64,000 bases of DNA from Paenibacillus zeisoli (GTDB taxonomy: Bacteria > Bacillota > Bacilli > Paenibacillales > Paenibacillaceae): assembly GCF_003994465.1 (NCBI RefSeq), contig NZ_RZNX01000007.1:130262-194261 (forward strand), read 5' to 3'. The notes below the pieces were generated by a model. That model searched no databases. It saw only the letters and a program-made list of their open reading frames with translations, and had not been told where the DNA came from. The translations under genes and the position numbers were made by a program. Below, one piece after another: positions 48,625 through 56,958 of the stretch (position 1 is the first letter of the stretch; each line of letters opens with the position of its first letter).

Positions 48625-50235
48625 ATGGACGAACAAAGAAACAAGCCCGGACAGGGCTTTGGGGATAATGCATCAGATAAGCCGCAGCAGCCTACAGAAT
48701 CCGGTTCATCATACTATTCATATGGCCCCTTCCAATCTTATGGTCAAGATAATAGAGAAGCTGGAAGAGAGATTCCTTCTTCCGATCACAACAATGTTGA
48801 AATTACACCACCCCAGCCGGTGAGACCGCTTATGACCTCTTATGATATCCGCCCATCTAGCGAAGGTGGCAGCGGAGCTCAAGGCACAGGTTCCGGAGGC
48901 GGGGCTAGAGGGAATGGTAACTGGCAATATAACAACAGCAAGCCGAAATCATCCGCAAAATCAGTCATCGCCGGTATCTTGGCAGGCATGCTGATCCTTG
49001 GCGGAGGGATGTTTTTTGCTGACAAAGAGAATTTGTTCACCGGAGATCAAGCGGCTACACCAGTTGCCGCATATCCTGCCAGCAGCAGTTCGGCACAGTC
49101 TGAGCAAAGCACAGGCTCGAAGACGACTCAAGCGGTATTCCCAATGACCAATCCTGGCGATGTCAGTGATGTCGTAGATCATGCGGGATCAGCAGTCGTC
49201 AAGATTGAGACGCTCGTGAAGTCCAGCAAGCAGAGCCAGGGAAGCCAGGGAAGCGGCAATATGGATCCGTTCAACCAATTCTTCTTCGGTGGAGACAGCG
49301 GGATCTTTGGCGGTGACGGGCAGAGCGGAGGTAGTGGATCGGGTTCCACTTCACAAGGTGACCAGCTTGTACCGACGGGATTGGGTTCTGGTTTTATTTT
49401 TGATAAAACAGGCTACATTCTCACCAATGAACATGTAGTTCACAATGCGGATGTCGTACAGGTGACCGTCCAAGGCACGAATAAGCCTTATGAAGCTAAA
49501 GTGCTTGGCACAAGCTACGACTTGGACTTAGCCGTTCTCAAAATTGAAGGCAGCAACTTCCCTTCCATTCCACTTGGAAGTTCGGACAACACCAAAGTGG
49601 GTGAATGGCTGGTAGCTATCGGTAACCCGCAAGGCTTCGACCATTCGGTAACGGCCGGGGTCCTCAGCTCCAAAGGTCGTGAGATTTCGATTGCGGGCGA
49701 GAATGGGGAGAAGGACCGTAAATACGAGAACCTTCTGCAGACGGATGCTTCGATCAACCCGGGTAACTCCGGGGGACCTCTGCTGAACCTGAAAGGTGAG
49801 GTTATCGGTATTAACGTAGCCGTTAGCGAGAACTCTCAAGGGATCGGTTTTGCGATTCCAACAAGCACGATTAATGAAGTCCTTGATAAATTGAAGAATA
49901 ATCAGGCCATTCCCAAGAAGCCGGTTCCATTCATCGGAGCTTCACTGATGACCCTAACGGATGAGGTTGCGAAGCAAATGGGTACGAATGTCAAGGAAGG
50001 CTCTGTAGTCTCCGAGATTGTATACAAATCCCCTGCTTACAGTGCGGATCTTCGCCCATATGATATTATTACCGGCGCCGACGGCAAGAATTTTGCAACC
50101 AAGGAAGACTTGATTGTCTACATTCAGACTCACAAAGTTGGAGATAAGGTTAAGCTGAACGTGGTACGCAATGACAGCAAGCTGGATGTTACCGTAACGA
50201 TTGGCGACAAGAACAATTTCCAGAATCTGCAGTAA
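48625..50235 (+). CDS. HtrA-family serine protease
   Basis: A 536-residue membrane-anchored protease. A polar cytoplasmic head (1-110) precedes one membrane helix (about 112-132). The S1C protease domain has its catalytic His in ILTNEHVVHNAD, Asp in YDLDLAVLKIEG, and Ser in NPGNSGGPLLNL. A PDZ domain ends it (about 440-525, KEGSVVSEIVYKSPAYSADL). Between helix and domain a Gly/Ser-rich linker holds GSQGSGNMDPFNQFF. It degrades misfolded exported proteins. AAGGAGG is 9 nt before the ATG. It stands between liaR and a second two-component pair, which recalls htrA-cssRS control in B. subtilis. Confidence 0.94.
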   Translation: MDEQRNKPGQGFGDNASDKPQQPTESGSSYYSYGPFQSYGQDNREAGREIPSSDHNNVEITPPQPVRPLMTSYDIRPSSEGGSGAQGTGSGGGARGNGNWQYNNSKPKSSAKSVIAGILAGMLILGGGMFFADKENLFTGDQAATPVAAYPASSSSAQSEQSTGSKTTQAVFPMTNPGDVSDVVDHAGSAVVKIETLVKSSKQSQGSQGSGNMDPFNQFFFGGDSGIFGGDGQSGGSGSGSTSQGDQLVPTGLGSGFIFDKTGYILTNEHVVHNADVVQVTVQGTNKPYEAKVLGTSYDLDLAVLKIEGSNFPSIPLGSSDNTKVGEWLVAIGNPQGFDHSVTAGVLSSKGREISIAGENGEKDRKYENLLQTDASINPGNSGGPLLNLKGEVIGINVAVSENSQGIGFAIPTSTINEVLDKLKNNQAIPKKPVPFIGASLMTLTDEVAKQMGTNVKEGSVVSEIVYKSPAYSADLRPYDIITGADGKNFATKEDLIVYIQTHKVGDKVKLNVVRNDSKLDVTVTIGDKNNFQNLQ

Positions 50236-50269
50236 GTTAACTGGGCAGACATACCGGGCACGTAAGAAG

Positions 50270-50308
50270 CAGAAGCGGCAGGGAGAACCCTACCGCTTCT
50301 TGTTGTAG
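50270..50308 (+). terminator. Intrinsic terminator of the htrA gene
   Basis: AGAAGCGGCAGGG at 50271-50283 pairs with CCCTACCGCTTCT at 50288-50300, one mismatch, followed by TGTTGT. Confidence 0.75.
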
Positions 50309-50333
50309 CATCAAAAAGGCCAGCCAGCTCAAA

Positions 50334-50395
50334 GCTGTCCTTTTGGTTATAGCAACCAATAGAACAGCCAATCTATTGCTGTCCTTTTGGTTATA
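50334..50395 (+). repeat. Duplicated 18-bp sequence, each copy in a hairpin
   Basis: GCTGTCCTTTTGGTTATA occurs at 50334-50351 and again at 50378-50395. The first pairs with AAAAAGGCCAGC upstream (from 50313), the second with ACAGC at 50364-50368, so two terminator-like hairpins with T-runs lie in tandem before the response-regulator gene. Confidence 0.75.
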
Positions 50396-50477
50396 AATTA
50401 AGGGATTTATTTTGATACAATACAGGTAGTTGAGATGGACCAGCCGTTTGGGTCTGGGATGCAAAAGGAGAGTTCCT

Positions 50478-51167
50478 ATGAGATCGAGTATACTGATCAT
50501 TGATGATGACGAGAAAATTATATCCATGCTGCGGCGGGGCCTGGCTTTTGAAGGCTATGATGTGTATTCCGCCCATAATGGCATGGAAGGGCTTCAAATG
50601 ATGCTGACGGCAGATCCCGATCTGGTAGTGCTGGACGTCATGATGCCTCAGGTGGATGGCTTCGAAGTCTGCAGGCGGATTCGTGAGGGAGGGAGCAGCG
50701 TTCCTATTCTTATGCTTACCGCCAAGGACGAAGTAGAGAACCGGGTAAAGGGGCTTGATCTCGGAGCTGATGACTATCTGGTGAAGCCTTTCGCACTGGA
50801 GGAACTGCTGGCCAGAGTCAGAGCATTACTGCGGCGTAAAGAGAGTACCGCAGACGGAGATGTGCAGCGGCTTGTGTTCGAGGATATCGTTCTGGACTAT
50901 GATTCAAGGGAAGTCATTAGAGCCGGGCGCAGACTTGAGCTGACCGCCAAGGAGTTTGAGCTGCTGTACTTATTCATGCAGAATCCGAAGCGTCTTTTAA
51001 CCCGTGATCTGATTATGGACAAAATCTGGGGTTACGACTACAGCGGGGAATCGAATGTGCTTGAGGTCTATATAGCAATGCTAAGACAAAAAACGGAGGA
51101 GCAGGGCCAGAAGCGGGTAATTCAGACGATCCGCGGAGCCGGATATATTCTGAGAGGGGAATCTTGA
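50478..51167 (+). CDS. OmpR-family response regulator
   Basis: A 229-residue regulator. The receiver has IIDDDEK, the phospho-acceptor Asp in LVVLDVMMP, Thr in LMLTAKDE and Lys in YLVKPF. The winged helix (about 130-225) has LELTAKEFELLYLFMQNPKRLLTRD and VIQTIRGAGYIL. AAAGGAGAG lies 6 nt before the ATG at 50478. It forms a pair with the kinase 2 nt downstream. Next to an htrA gene it could act like CssR on secretion stress; target genes are not known. Confidence 0.92.
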   Translation: MRSSILIIDDDEKIISMLRRGLAFEGYDVYSAHNGMEGLQMMLTADPDLVVLDVMMPQVDGFEVCRRIREGGSSVPILMLTAKDEVENRVKGLDLGADDYLVKPFALEELLARVRALLRRKESTADGDVQRLVFEDIVLDYDSREVIRAGRRLELTAKEFELLYLFMQNPKRLLTRDLIMDKIWGYDYSGESNVLEVYIAMLRQKTEEQGQKRVIQTIRGAGYILRGES

Positions 51168-51169
51168 CC

Positions 51170-52627
51170 ATGTCCATAAGATGGCGGCTGACCGCATGGT
51201 ATACTTGCATACTGGCCGTAACTCTGGTGTTGTTCGGAGCTTCGATTTATGGACTTGTACGCTATAACATTTACACTGAGGTCAAGAAGAAGATCGTAGA
51301 GCAGGCGAATCAAATACGCAATCTGGATACCTATACAGACGGGCAGAATATTGATCTTCAACTAAGCAGAGATCAGAAGAACAGATTGGAAGACAATAAT
51401 ATTTCCTGGCAGATTTACAGCTTCTATGGTACTGGCATTACCAGTCTGGCTCCTGCCTTGCAAGATCGGAATTTAAGTCTGCCGGTGCCCAAGCAGAATG
51501 CCCTTGTAAATGGGGGGAAGTTCTCTGCTTTTACCAAGAATGGCTATTCCTTTATTCTGTTTGAACTTCCTGTGCCATCAGCCGACCAGCCCTTTGGGGT
51601 ACTGTCACTGGCTGTAAATACAATGTCGGAAGACCGGCTCATGGATCAGATGAAGACGGTCCTCGTATTTGGATTCTTCATTACGGTAGTATGTGCTTCT
51701 ACCCTGGGATTGTTCCTGGCCCGCAAATCCATGCGTCCCATCGGCAAGGTTATTGAAGCCGCTAATCAGATTCAGACGGGAAATGACCTGAGTGTCCGCA
51801 TTGATTATGAGGGACCAAATGATGAAATCGGGCAGCTGATTGGCACGGTGAATCAGATGTTATCGAGGACAGACAGATTCTATAAGGAATTGGAAGAAGC
51901 TTATGCGACCCAGCGCAGGTTCGTATCCGACGCTTCTCATGAGCTTAGAACTCCTCTGACAACTATACGGGGAAATGTGGATCTGCTGAAGAAGGCTTGG
52001 GACCAGGAGGCGGAAGGACGTCTTCAGATGGATGAACAAAGCCTTCGCAGCCTGTCGATGGAAGCGATCAGCGATATCGCCGATGAATCCAAACGAATGA
52101 GCCGACTTGTGAATGATATGCTCTCTCTGGCACGTGCTGATACGGGTCAGACGATTACCAAGGATCCGCTGCTTATGTCTCCGATCGTGCAGGACGTCAT
52201 TCGCAGATCCCAGTTCCTTACCCGTTCCGCGGCTTGGGTTCAGGGGGATCTCTCCGCTATTGCTGGCTTATATGTAGAGGGGAACCGGGATTATTTGCAG
52301 CAAATGCTGTTTATTTTTATTGAGAATGCCTTTAAATACACGCCTCAAGGTAAAGTGATGATCGATGCTGTGCGGGTAGGCGGCCAGATTGGAATCCGGA
52401 TTGCAGATACCGGGATTGGGATGGACCAGAAGGATATTCCGCACATATTTGAACGGTTTTATCGTGCAGATCCCTCTCGGGGCGTTACCCAGGGGACAGG
52501 ACTTGGGCTCTCGATCGCCAAATGGATCATCGATGAGCATCGCGGTTCTGTGGAAGTCATCTCCCGTAAGGGAGAAGGGACAGCCTTTGTAATCTGGCTC
52601 CCTGCCTTTCCGACCCCGCTTCAATAG
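51170..52627 (+). CDS. Sensor histidine kinase (HAMP, HisKA, HATPase)
   Basis: A 485-residue kinase. Two membrane helices (about 10-33 and 158-180) flank an extracytoplasmic sensor of about 125 residues. HAMP follows (about 180-235), then HisKA with the phospho-His in SDASHELRTPLTTIRGN, and the ATPase domain with IENAFKYTP (N box), DTGIGM (G1), and GTGLGLSIAKWI (G2). GAGGGGA lies 9 nt before the ATG at 51170; a TTG at 51164 is too close to it. Its signal is unknown; the htrA gene upstream suggests envelope or secretion stress. Confidence 0.92.
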   Translation: MSIRWRLTAWYTCILAVTLVLFGASIYGLVRYNIYTEVKKKIVEQANQIRNLDTYTDGQNIDLQLSRDQKNRLEDNNISWQIYSFYGTGITSLAPALQDRNLSLPVPKQNALVNGGKFSAFTKNGYSFILFELPVPSADQPFGVLSLAVNTMSEDRLMDQMKTVLVFGFFITVVCASTLGLFLARKSMRPIGKVIEAANQIQTGNDLSVRIDYEGPNDEIGQLIGTVNQMLSRTDRFYKELEEAYATQRRFVSDASHELRTPLTTIRGNVDLLKKAWDQEAEGRLQMDEQSLRSLSMEAISDIADESKRMSRLVNDMLSLARADTGQTITKDPLLMSPIVQDVIRRSQFLTRSAAWVQGDLSAIAGLYVEGNRDYLQQMLFIFIENAFKYTPQGKVMIDAVRVGGQIGIRIADTGIGMDQKDIPHIFERFYRADPSRGVTQGTGLGLSIAKWIIDEHRGSVEVISRKGEGTAFVIWLPAFPTPLQ

Positions 52628-52692
52628 GGTATAATTGAAGGTGTTTGGCAAATAGAGTTCAATGCAGCTCCTAGAAAGCGGGGTATAATTTC

Positions 52693-53652
52693 ATGGAAGT
52701 CGTCAAAATCTCACCGCGCGGCTACTGCTACGGCGTTGTGGATGCTATGGTGCTGGCCCGTCAAGCGGCTAAGAACCTAGATCTTCCTCGTCCGATTTAT
52801 ATACTGGGTATGATTGTTCATAACAGCCATGTGACTAATTCTTTTGAAGATGAAGGGATTATCACGCTGGATGGTGCTAACCGGCTTGAAATATTAAGTC
52901 AAGTAGACAAAGGAACGGTCATCTTTACGGCCCACGGGGTATCTCCTGAGGTAAGAAAGATCGCCAGAGATAAGGGTCTTACTACGGTGGATGCCACTTG
53001 TCCTGATGTGACCAAGACGCATGTTCTGATTGAAGAAAAGGTCGCGGAAGGGTACGAGATTATCTATATCGGTAAGAAGGGACATCCCGAGCCTGAAGGC
53101 GCGATGGGTATTGCACCGGAGCATGTGCATCTCATTGAGCGGGAAGAAGAGATTGACCGTCTGAATCTTGACTCAGACCGGATCATTATTACGAATCAGA
53201 CTACGATGAGCCAGTGGGATATTAAGCATATTATCAAGAAACTGGTAGAGAAGTATCCCGGTGCTGAAGTGCACAACGAGATTTGTCTGGCTACCCAGGT
53301 CCGGCAGGAAGCCGTGGCTGAGCAAGCTGGTCAGACCGATCTGGTTATTGTTGTCGGGGATCCGCGCAGCAATAACTCCAATCGTCTTGCCCAGGTTTCG
53401 GAAGAGATTGCGGGAGTTACAGCTTATCGGATTGCGGACGTTACGGAACTTAAGCGGGAATGGCTTGAGGGGGTTAGCAAGGTCGGGGTTACGTCAGGCG
53501 CATCCACGCCAACCCCAATCACCAAAGAAGTTATTGCTTATTTGGAACAGTATGATCCTGCCCGGCCGGAGACTTGGGAGATTGTGCGTACAGTGAATAT
53601 GCAGAAGCTGCTTCCTCCTGTCCGGGAGAAAAGCCCATCGAAGACCTTATAA
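52693..53652 (+). CDS. ispH: 4-hydroxy-3-methylbut-2-enyl diphosphate reductase
   Basis: A 319-residue iron-sulfur enzyme for the last step of the MEP isoprenoid route. The three cluster Cys are in [19 protein letters not shown] and NEICLATQ. Substrate-binding residues lie in [29 protein letters not shown] and TSGASTP. The Thr-x-x-Gln-type motif is [11 protein letters not shown]. The C-terminal extension (about 290-319) is longer than in E. coli. The ATG at 52693 has AAAGCGGGG upstream. A terminator follows. Confidence 0.96.
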   Translation: MEVVKISPRGYCYGVVDAMVLARQAAKNLDLPRPIYILGMIVHNSHVTNSFEDEGIITLDGANRLEILSQVDKGTVIFTAHGVSPEVRKIARDKGLTTVDATCPDVTKTHVLIEEKVAEGYEIIYIGKKGHPEPEGAMGIAPEHVHLIEREEEIDRLNLDSDRIIITNQTTMSQWDIKHIIKKLVEKYPGAEVHNEICLATQVRQEAVAEQAGQTDLVIVVGDPRSNNSNRLAQVSEEIAGVTAYRIADVTELKREWLEGVSKVGVTSGASTPTPITKEVIAYLEQYDPARPETWEIVRTVNMQKLLPPVREKSPSKTL

Positions 53653-53660
53653 ATTTAGTT

Positions 53661-53692
53661 AAAGCAGGCGCCCTTATTTGGGCGCTTTTTTT
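53661..53692 (+). terminator. Intrinsic terminator of ispH
   Basis: GCGCCC at 53668-53673 pairs with GGGCGC at 53680-53685, inside AAAGC/GCTTT flanks, followed by TTTTTTT. Confidence 0.85.
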
Positions 53693-53971
53693 GACTAAGT
53701 GTATATTGTTAAGAAATTGTGAAGTTGCCTGGTGTCTTTTTATAAAATAGGCTAGGCTCTGTCTTGACGAAGGGGTAGACATCATGTATATTTACTTTAA
53801 CGGATAAAAGCTTAAAAGCACACAAGCGTTTAAGTGAAAAAGCACTTAACAGCATATACTGCCCTGATAAGAACATATTCAGGAAGGTACAGAAGGGAAT
53901 GCGGGCAGGCATTACCCGATCTTACAAACGTACAAAGCTAACATTTTAAGCCAATGAGAGGATGTTCAAAT
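53693..53971 (+). promoter_or_regulatory. Leader region of the DAHP synthase gene with inverted repeat
   Basis: TTAAGTG at 53830-53836 and CACTTAA at 53843-53849 form a perfect inverted repeat with a 6-nt centre. A weaker repeat AGCTTAAAAGC is at 53808-53818. There is no T-run, so it may be an operator or a leader hairpin. No gene is seen in this stretch; short frames lack sites. Confidence 0.4.
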
Positions 53972-55015
53972 ATGATCGTAATTACTTCCAACCATACGCC
54001 CGAAGAGCGTATTCAAGAGATCATCGCTGTAATTGAGAAGGAGGGACTGCAGGCGCACGTCTCCCGTGGGAATGACCGTACTGTAATCGGATTGATCGGA
54101 CAGATCGAACCTAAGCTTGCAGAGCATCTGCGTCAGATGAAGGATGTCGAGAATGTGGTGAAGATCTCTAAATCTTATAAGCTGGCCAGCCGTGATTTCC
54201 ATCCTGAGAATACGGTAATTTCCATTGGCGATGTCAAAATTGGCGGTGGGGAGCTTGTTGTTATGGGTGGGCCTTGTGCGGTAGAAACTCCTGAGCAGAT
54301 CGATGAGATCGCCCGCCTGGTTAAAGCTGCCGGTGGACAGGTGCTGCGTGGTGGGGCATTCAAGCCGCGTACCGGACCTTACAGCTTCCAAGGAGTAGGT
54401 GTCGAAGGTCTGATCATGATGGCTGAGGCAGGGAAGAAGCACGGCCTGCTGACGATTACGGAAGTCATGACTCCTGAATATGTCGATGTTTGTGCGGAAT
54501 ATGCGGACATTCTCCAAATTGGAACGCGGAACATGCAGAACTTTGATCTGCTTCGCAAGCTGGGCAGCTGCGGCCGTCCGGTCCTTCTAAAGCGCGGATT
54601 CAGCGCGACTTATGATGAGCTTCTCAATGCGGCAGAGTACATCCTGGCTGGCGGCAATCCGGATGTGATGCTGTGCGAGCGGGGTATCCGTACGTTTGAG
54701 ACTTACACCCGGAACACGCTGGATCTGTCAGCGATTCCTGTATTGCAGCAGCTCAGCCACCTGCCGGTCATTTCCGACCCGAGTCATGGAACAGGAAGAC
54801 GTGAGCTGGTTGAACCGATGGCTAAGGCATCAGTAGCGGCTGGAGCCGACGGCCTGATTATCGAAATGCATACGGATCCGGACAACTCGATGACAGGTGA
54901 CGGCGTTCAGTCTCTGTTCCCAGACCAGTTTGCAGGGCTGCTGCAAGATCTAGAGAAGCTGGCACCCATTGTCGGCAAGACATTTAAAGCCGCTCCAAGT
55001 ACCGTACAAGTCTAA
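53972..55015 (+). CDS. aroF: 3-deoxy-7-phosphoheptulonate synthase, type I-beta
   Basis: A 347-residue enzyme that joins phosphoenolpyruvate and erythrose-4-phosphate at the head of aromatic synthesis. The first 70 residues form a ferredoxin-like regulatory domain (IVITSNHTPEERIQEII), as in the Thermotoga-type enzyme. The barrel has MGGPCAVETPEQ (metal Cys), RGGAFKPRTGPYSFQG, KRGFSATYDE and SDPSHGTGRRE. Instead of the chorismate-mutase fusion seen in B. subtilis AroA, it has this ACT-like head. The start at 53972 has GAGAGGA upstream; an ATG at 53954 overlaps that site. Confidence 0.95.
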   Translation: MIVITSNHTPEERIQEIIAVIEKEGLQAHVSRGNDRTVIGLIGQIEPKLAEHLRQMKDVENVVKISKSYKLASRDFHPENTVISIGDVKIGGGELVVMGGPCAVETPEQIDEIARLVKAAGGQVLRGGAFKPRTGPYSFQGVGVEGLIMMAEAGKKHGLLTITEVMTPEYVDVCAEYADILQIGTRNMQNFDLLRKLGSCGRPVLLKRGFSATYDELLNAAEYILAGGNPDVMLCERGIRTFETYTRNTLDLSAIPVLQQLSHLPVISDPSHGTGRRELVEPMAKASVAAGADGLIIEMHTDPDNSMTGDGVQSLFPDQFAGLLQDLEKLAPIVGKTFKAAPSTVQV

Positions 55016-55042
55016 GTTTTTCCCGGGAAATAGATAGTTTAG

Positions 55043-55076
55043 AGAGCCCTCGCTATATCGCGCAGGGTTCTTTACC
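55043..55076 (+). terminator. Weak intrinsic terminator
   Basis: AGAGCCCT at 55043-55050 pairs with AGGGTTCT at 55064-55071, with inner CGC/GCG, followed by TTACC. The T-run is short. Confidence 0.5.
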
Positions 55077-55094
55077 TATGTACAGCGATAAAAA

Positions 55095-55133
55095 TGTGAT
55101 GATACCTAACATGACCCATAAAAATACCTTACA
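55095..55133. promoter_or_regulatory. GlnR/TnrA box and a second half-site
   Basis: TGTGATGATACCTAACA at 55095-55111 fully matches TGTnAnnnnnnnTnACA. A second, half-conserved site ends in TTACA at 55129-55133, 22 bp on (two turns). Both lie just upstream of the glnA promoter, as in B. subtilis glnRA, so nitrogen control by GlnR and/or TnrA is expected. Confidence 0.8.
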
Positions 55134-55139
55134 TATCTA

Positions 55140-55169
55140 TTGACGGATGCTTTTGCTTGGTATTATAAT
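55140..55169 (+). promoter_or_regulatory. Sigma-A promoter of glnA
   Basis: TTGACG at 55140-55145, 18 nt, TATAAT at 55164-55169. It follows directly after the GlnR/TnrA box. Confidence 0.8.
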
Positions 55170-55243
55170 GACGACAGAAAATATATAGTATGAACGTTAA
55201 GTGTTTTTGCTTGCTTTAATGTTCGTGATTGGGAGGATTAATG

Positions 55244-56668
55244 ATGTCAGTACAGCAGGTTTTGAAGACTATTCAGGAGAAACAAATTGAGTGGGTGGAT
55301 TTCCGTTTTGTAGACCTGTCCGGTCGGGCACACCACATCAGTCTGCCAGCCAAAGAGGTTGACGAAGAAACTTTTGTAAATGGTGTGGCTTTTGACGGTT
55401 CTTCTATCCCGGGATTCCGTGGTATTGAAGAATCTGACATGGTTATGATGCCGGATCCGGGCTCAAGCTTTGTTGACCCTTTTACAGCACATCCTACCTT
55501 GAACATTCTTTGTGATATCTTTACACCAGACGGCAACCGTTATGAGCGTGATCCACGCAGTATTGCTGTTCGCGCTGAAGAATATTTGAAGAAGAGCGGT
55601 GTAGGTACAGCAGCATTCTTCGCACCTGAGTCCGAGTTCTTTATATTCGACGATGTACGTCATGAGAGCAGCATGAACCGCTCTTACTATGAAGTGAATT
55701 CCGAAGAAGCCGGATGGAATACCAGCCGTGATGAAGAAGGCGGAAACCTTGGTTTCAAAGTACCTGTAAAAGGTGGATACGTTCCAGTAGCTCCAACTGA
55801 TAAGCAGCAGGATATCCGCAGCGAAATGTGTCGTTTGCTTGAAGAAGCAGGACTTCGTATTGAGCGTCATCACCACGAAGTAGCTACTGCAGGTCAAGCT
55901 GAGATTAACTTCCGCTTCGACACGCTTCTCAAAACTGCTGATAACTTGATGGTATACAAATACATTGTTCACAATACAGCACAACAATTTGGCAAAACAG
56001 CAACGTTCATGCCAAAACCACTCTTCGGTGACAACGGAAGCGGTATGCACGTTCACCAATCCATCTTTGATGGCGATACTCCTCTTTTCTATGAAAAAGG
56101 TGGATATGCAAACCTGAGTGAAATGGCTCTTCACTATATCGGAGGTATCTTGCACCACGCTCCAGCTTTGATTGCGTTCACGAACCCAAGTACGAACTCT
56201 TTCAAACGTCTGGTACCTGGTTACGAAGCACCGGTTAACCTTGTATACTCCAAAGGTAACCGTTCTGCAGCAGTTCGTATCCCAGTAGCGGCTGTAACAC
56301 CTAAAGGCTGCCGGATCGAGTTCCGTACACCGGACTCCACAGCTAACCCTTATCTGGCATTCTCTGCTATGCTTCTTGCAGGTCTTGATGGAATCAAGCG
56401 TAAGATCAACCCGCAAGAACAAGGCTATGGACCATACGACAAGAACATCTATGATTTGTCTGATGCTGAGAAGAAAGAAATCCGCAGCGTTCCAGGTTCC
56501 CTGGATGAGGCTCTTGATGCGCTTCTTGCCGACACCGAATTCCTGACTGAAGGCGGCGTATTTACACAAGACTTCATTGATAACTTTGTAGCATTGAAGC
56601 GTAAAGAAGCTAAAGCTGTTGCTATGCGCGTACACCCGCATGAAATCGGACTTTACTTCGACCTGTAA
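55244..56668 (+). CDS. glnA: Glutamine synthetase, GSI-beta-like
   Basis: A 474-residue glutamine synthetase, longer than the 444-residue GSI-alpha GlnA of B. subtilis. Motifs: DGSSIPGFRGIEESDM, APESEFFIFDD (metal), HHHEVATAGQAEINF, GSGMHVHQS, and NRSAAVRIP. Near the end YGPYDKNIYDLSDAEKK matches the adenylylation loop of E. coli GS, including the modified Tyr position, and KRKEAKAVAMRVHPHE resembles that branch. No glnR lies upstream, yet a GlnR/TnrA box does. So this may be a second, separately regulated synthetase. GGGAGG lies 7 nt before ATG at 55244. Codon choice shows high expression. A terminator follows. Confidence 0.93.
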   Translation: MSVQQVLKTIQEKQIEWVDFRFVDLSGRAHHISLPAKEVDEETFVNGVAFDGSSIPGFRGIEESDMVMMPDPGSSFVDPFTAHPTLNILCDIFTPDGNRYERDPRSIAVRAEEYLKKSGVGTAAFFAPESEFFIFDDVRHESSMNRSYYEVNSEEAGWNTSRDEEGGNLGFKVPVKGGYVPVAPTDKQQDIRSEMCRLLEEAGLRIERHHHEVATAGQAEINFRFDTLLKTADNLMVYKYIVHNTAQQFGKTATFMPKPLFGDNGSGMHVHQSIFDGDTPLFYEKGGYANLSEMALHYIGGILHHAPALIAFTNPSTNSFKRLVPGYEAPVNLVYSKGNRSAAVRIPVAAVTPKGCRIEFRTPDSTANPYLAFSAMLLAGLDGIKRKINPQEQGYGPYDKNIYDLSDAEKKEIRSVPGSLDEALDALLADTEFLTEGGVFTQDFIDNFVALKRKEAKAVAMRVHPHEIGLYFDL

Positions 56669-56698
56669 TAGAACTTATATATTCATGAAATGATAGCT

Positions 56699-56746
56699 AA
56701 GGGGCCGTCCCTAAGGTCGATTCGGACCTGGGGGACGGTCCCTTTT
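56699..56746 (+). terminator. Intrinsic terminator of glnA
   Basis: AAGGGGCCGTCCC at 56699-56711 pairs with GGGGACGGTCCCTTTT at 56730-56745. Inner AGGTC/GACCT pairs extend it. Confidence 0.85.
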
Positions 56747-56958
56747 GCTATAGATATTCTTATTTAATCCCTGAAAAGTTCAGTGTGATCATGCTGCAGT
56801 CTTTCACAAGACAAAGCGTTAATGTGTCAATTCTGCAAACTTGTCCAAAGTTGTTCAATATGTTCTTGATGCAGGGATAGAATGTTGTTATAGTAAACCG
56901 TAACTATAGCACCGTCATATTCAACTTACTTTGATTAAGAGAGAGGATGGGAGTCCAA

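Noticed and set aside
55463-56641. A 392-codon antisense frame opposite glnA
   Set aside because: It mirrors a highly expressed gene with strong codon bias that removes stops on the other strand; the product is Cys/Phe-rich and unlike a real protein. GlnA is certain.
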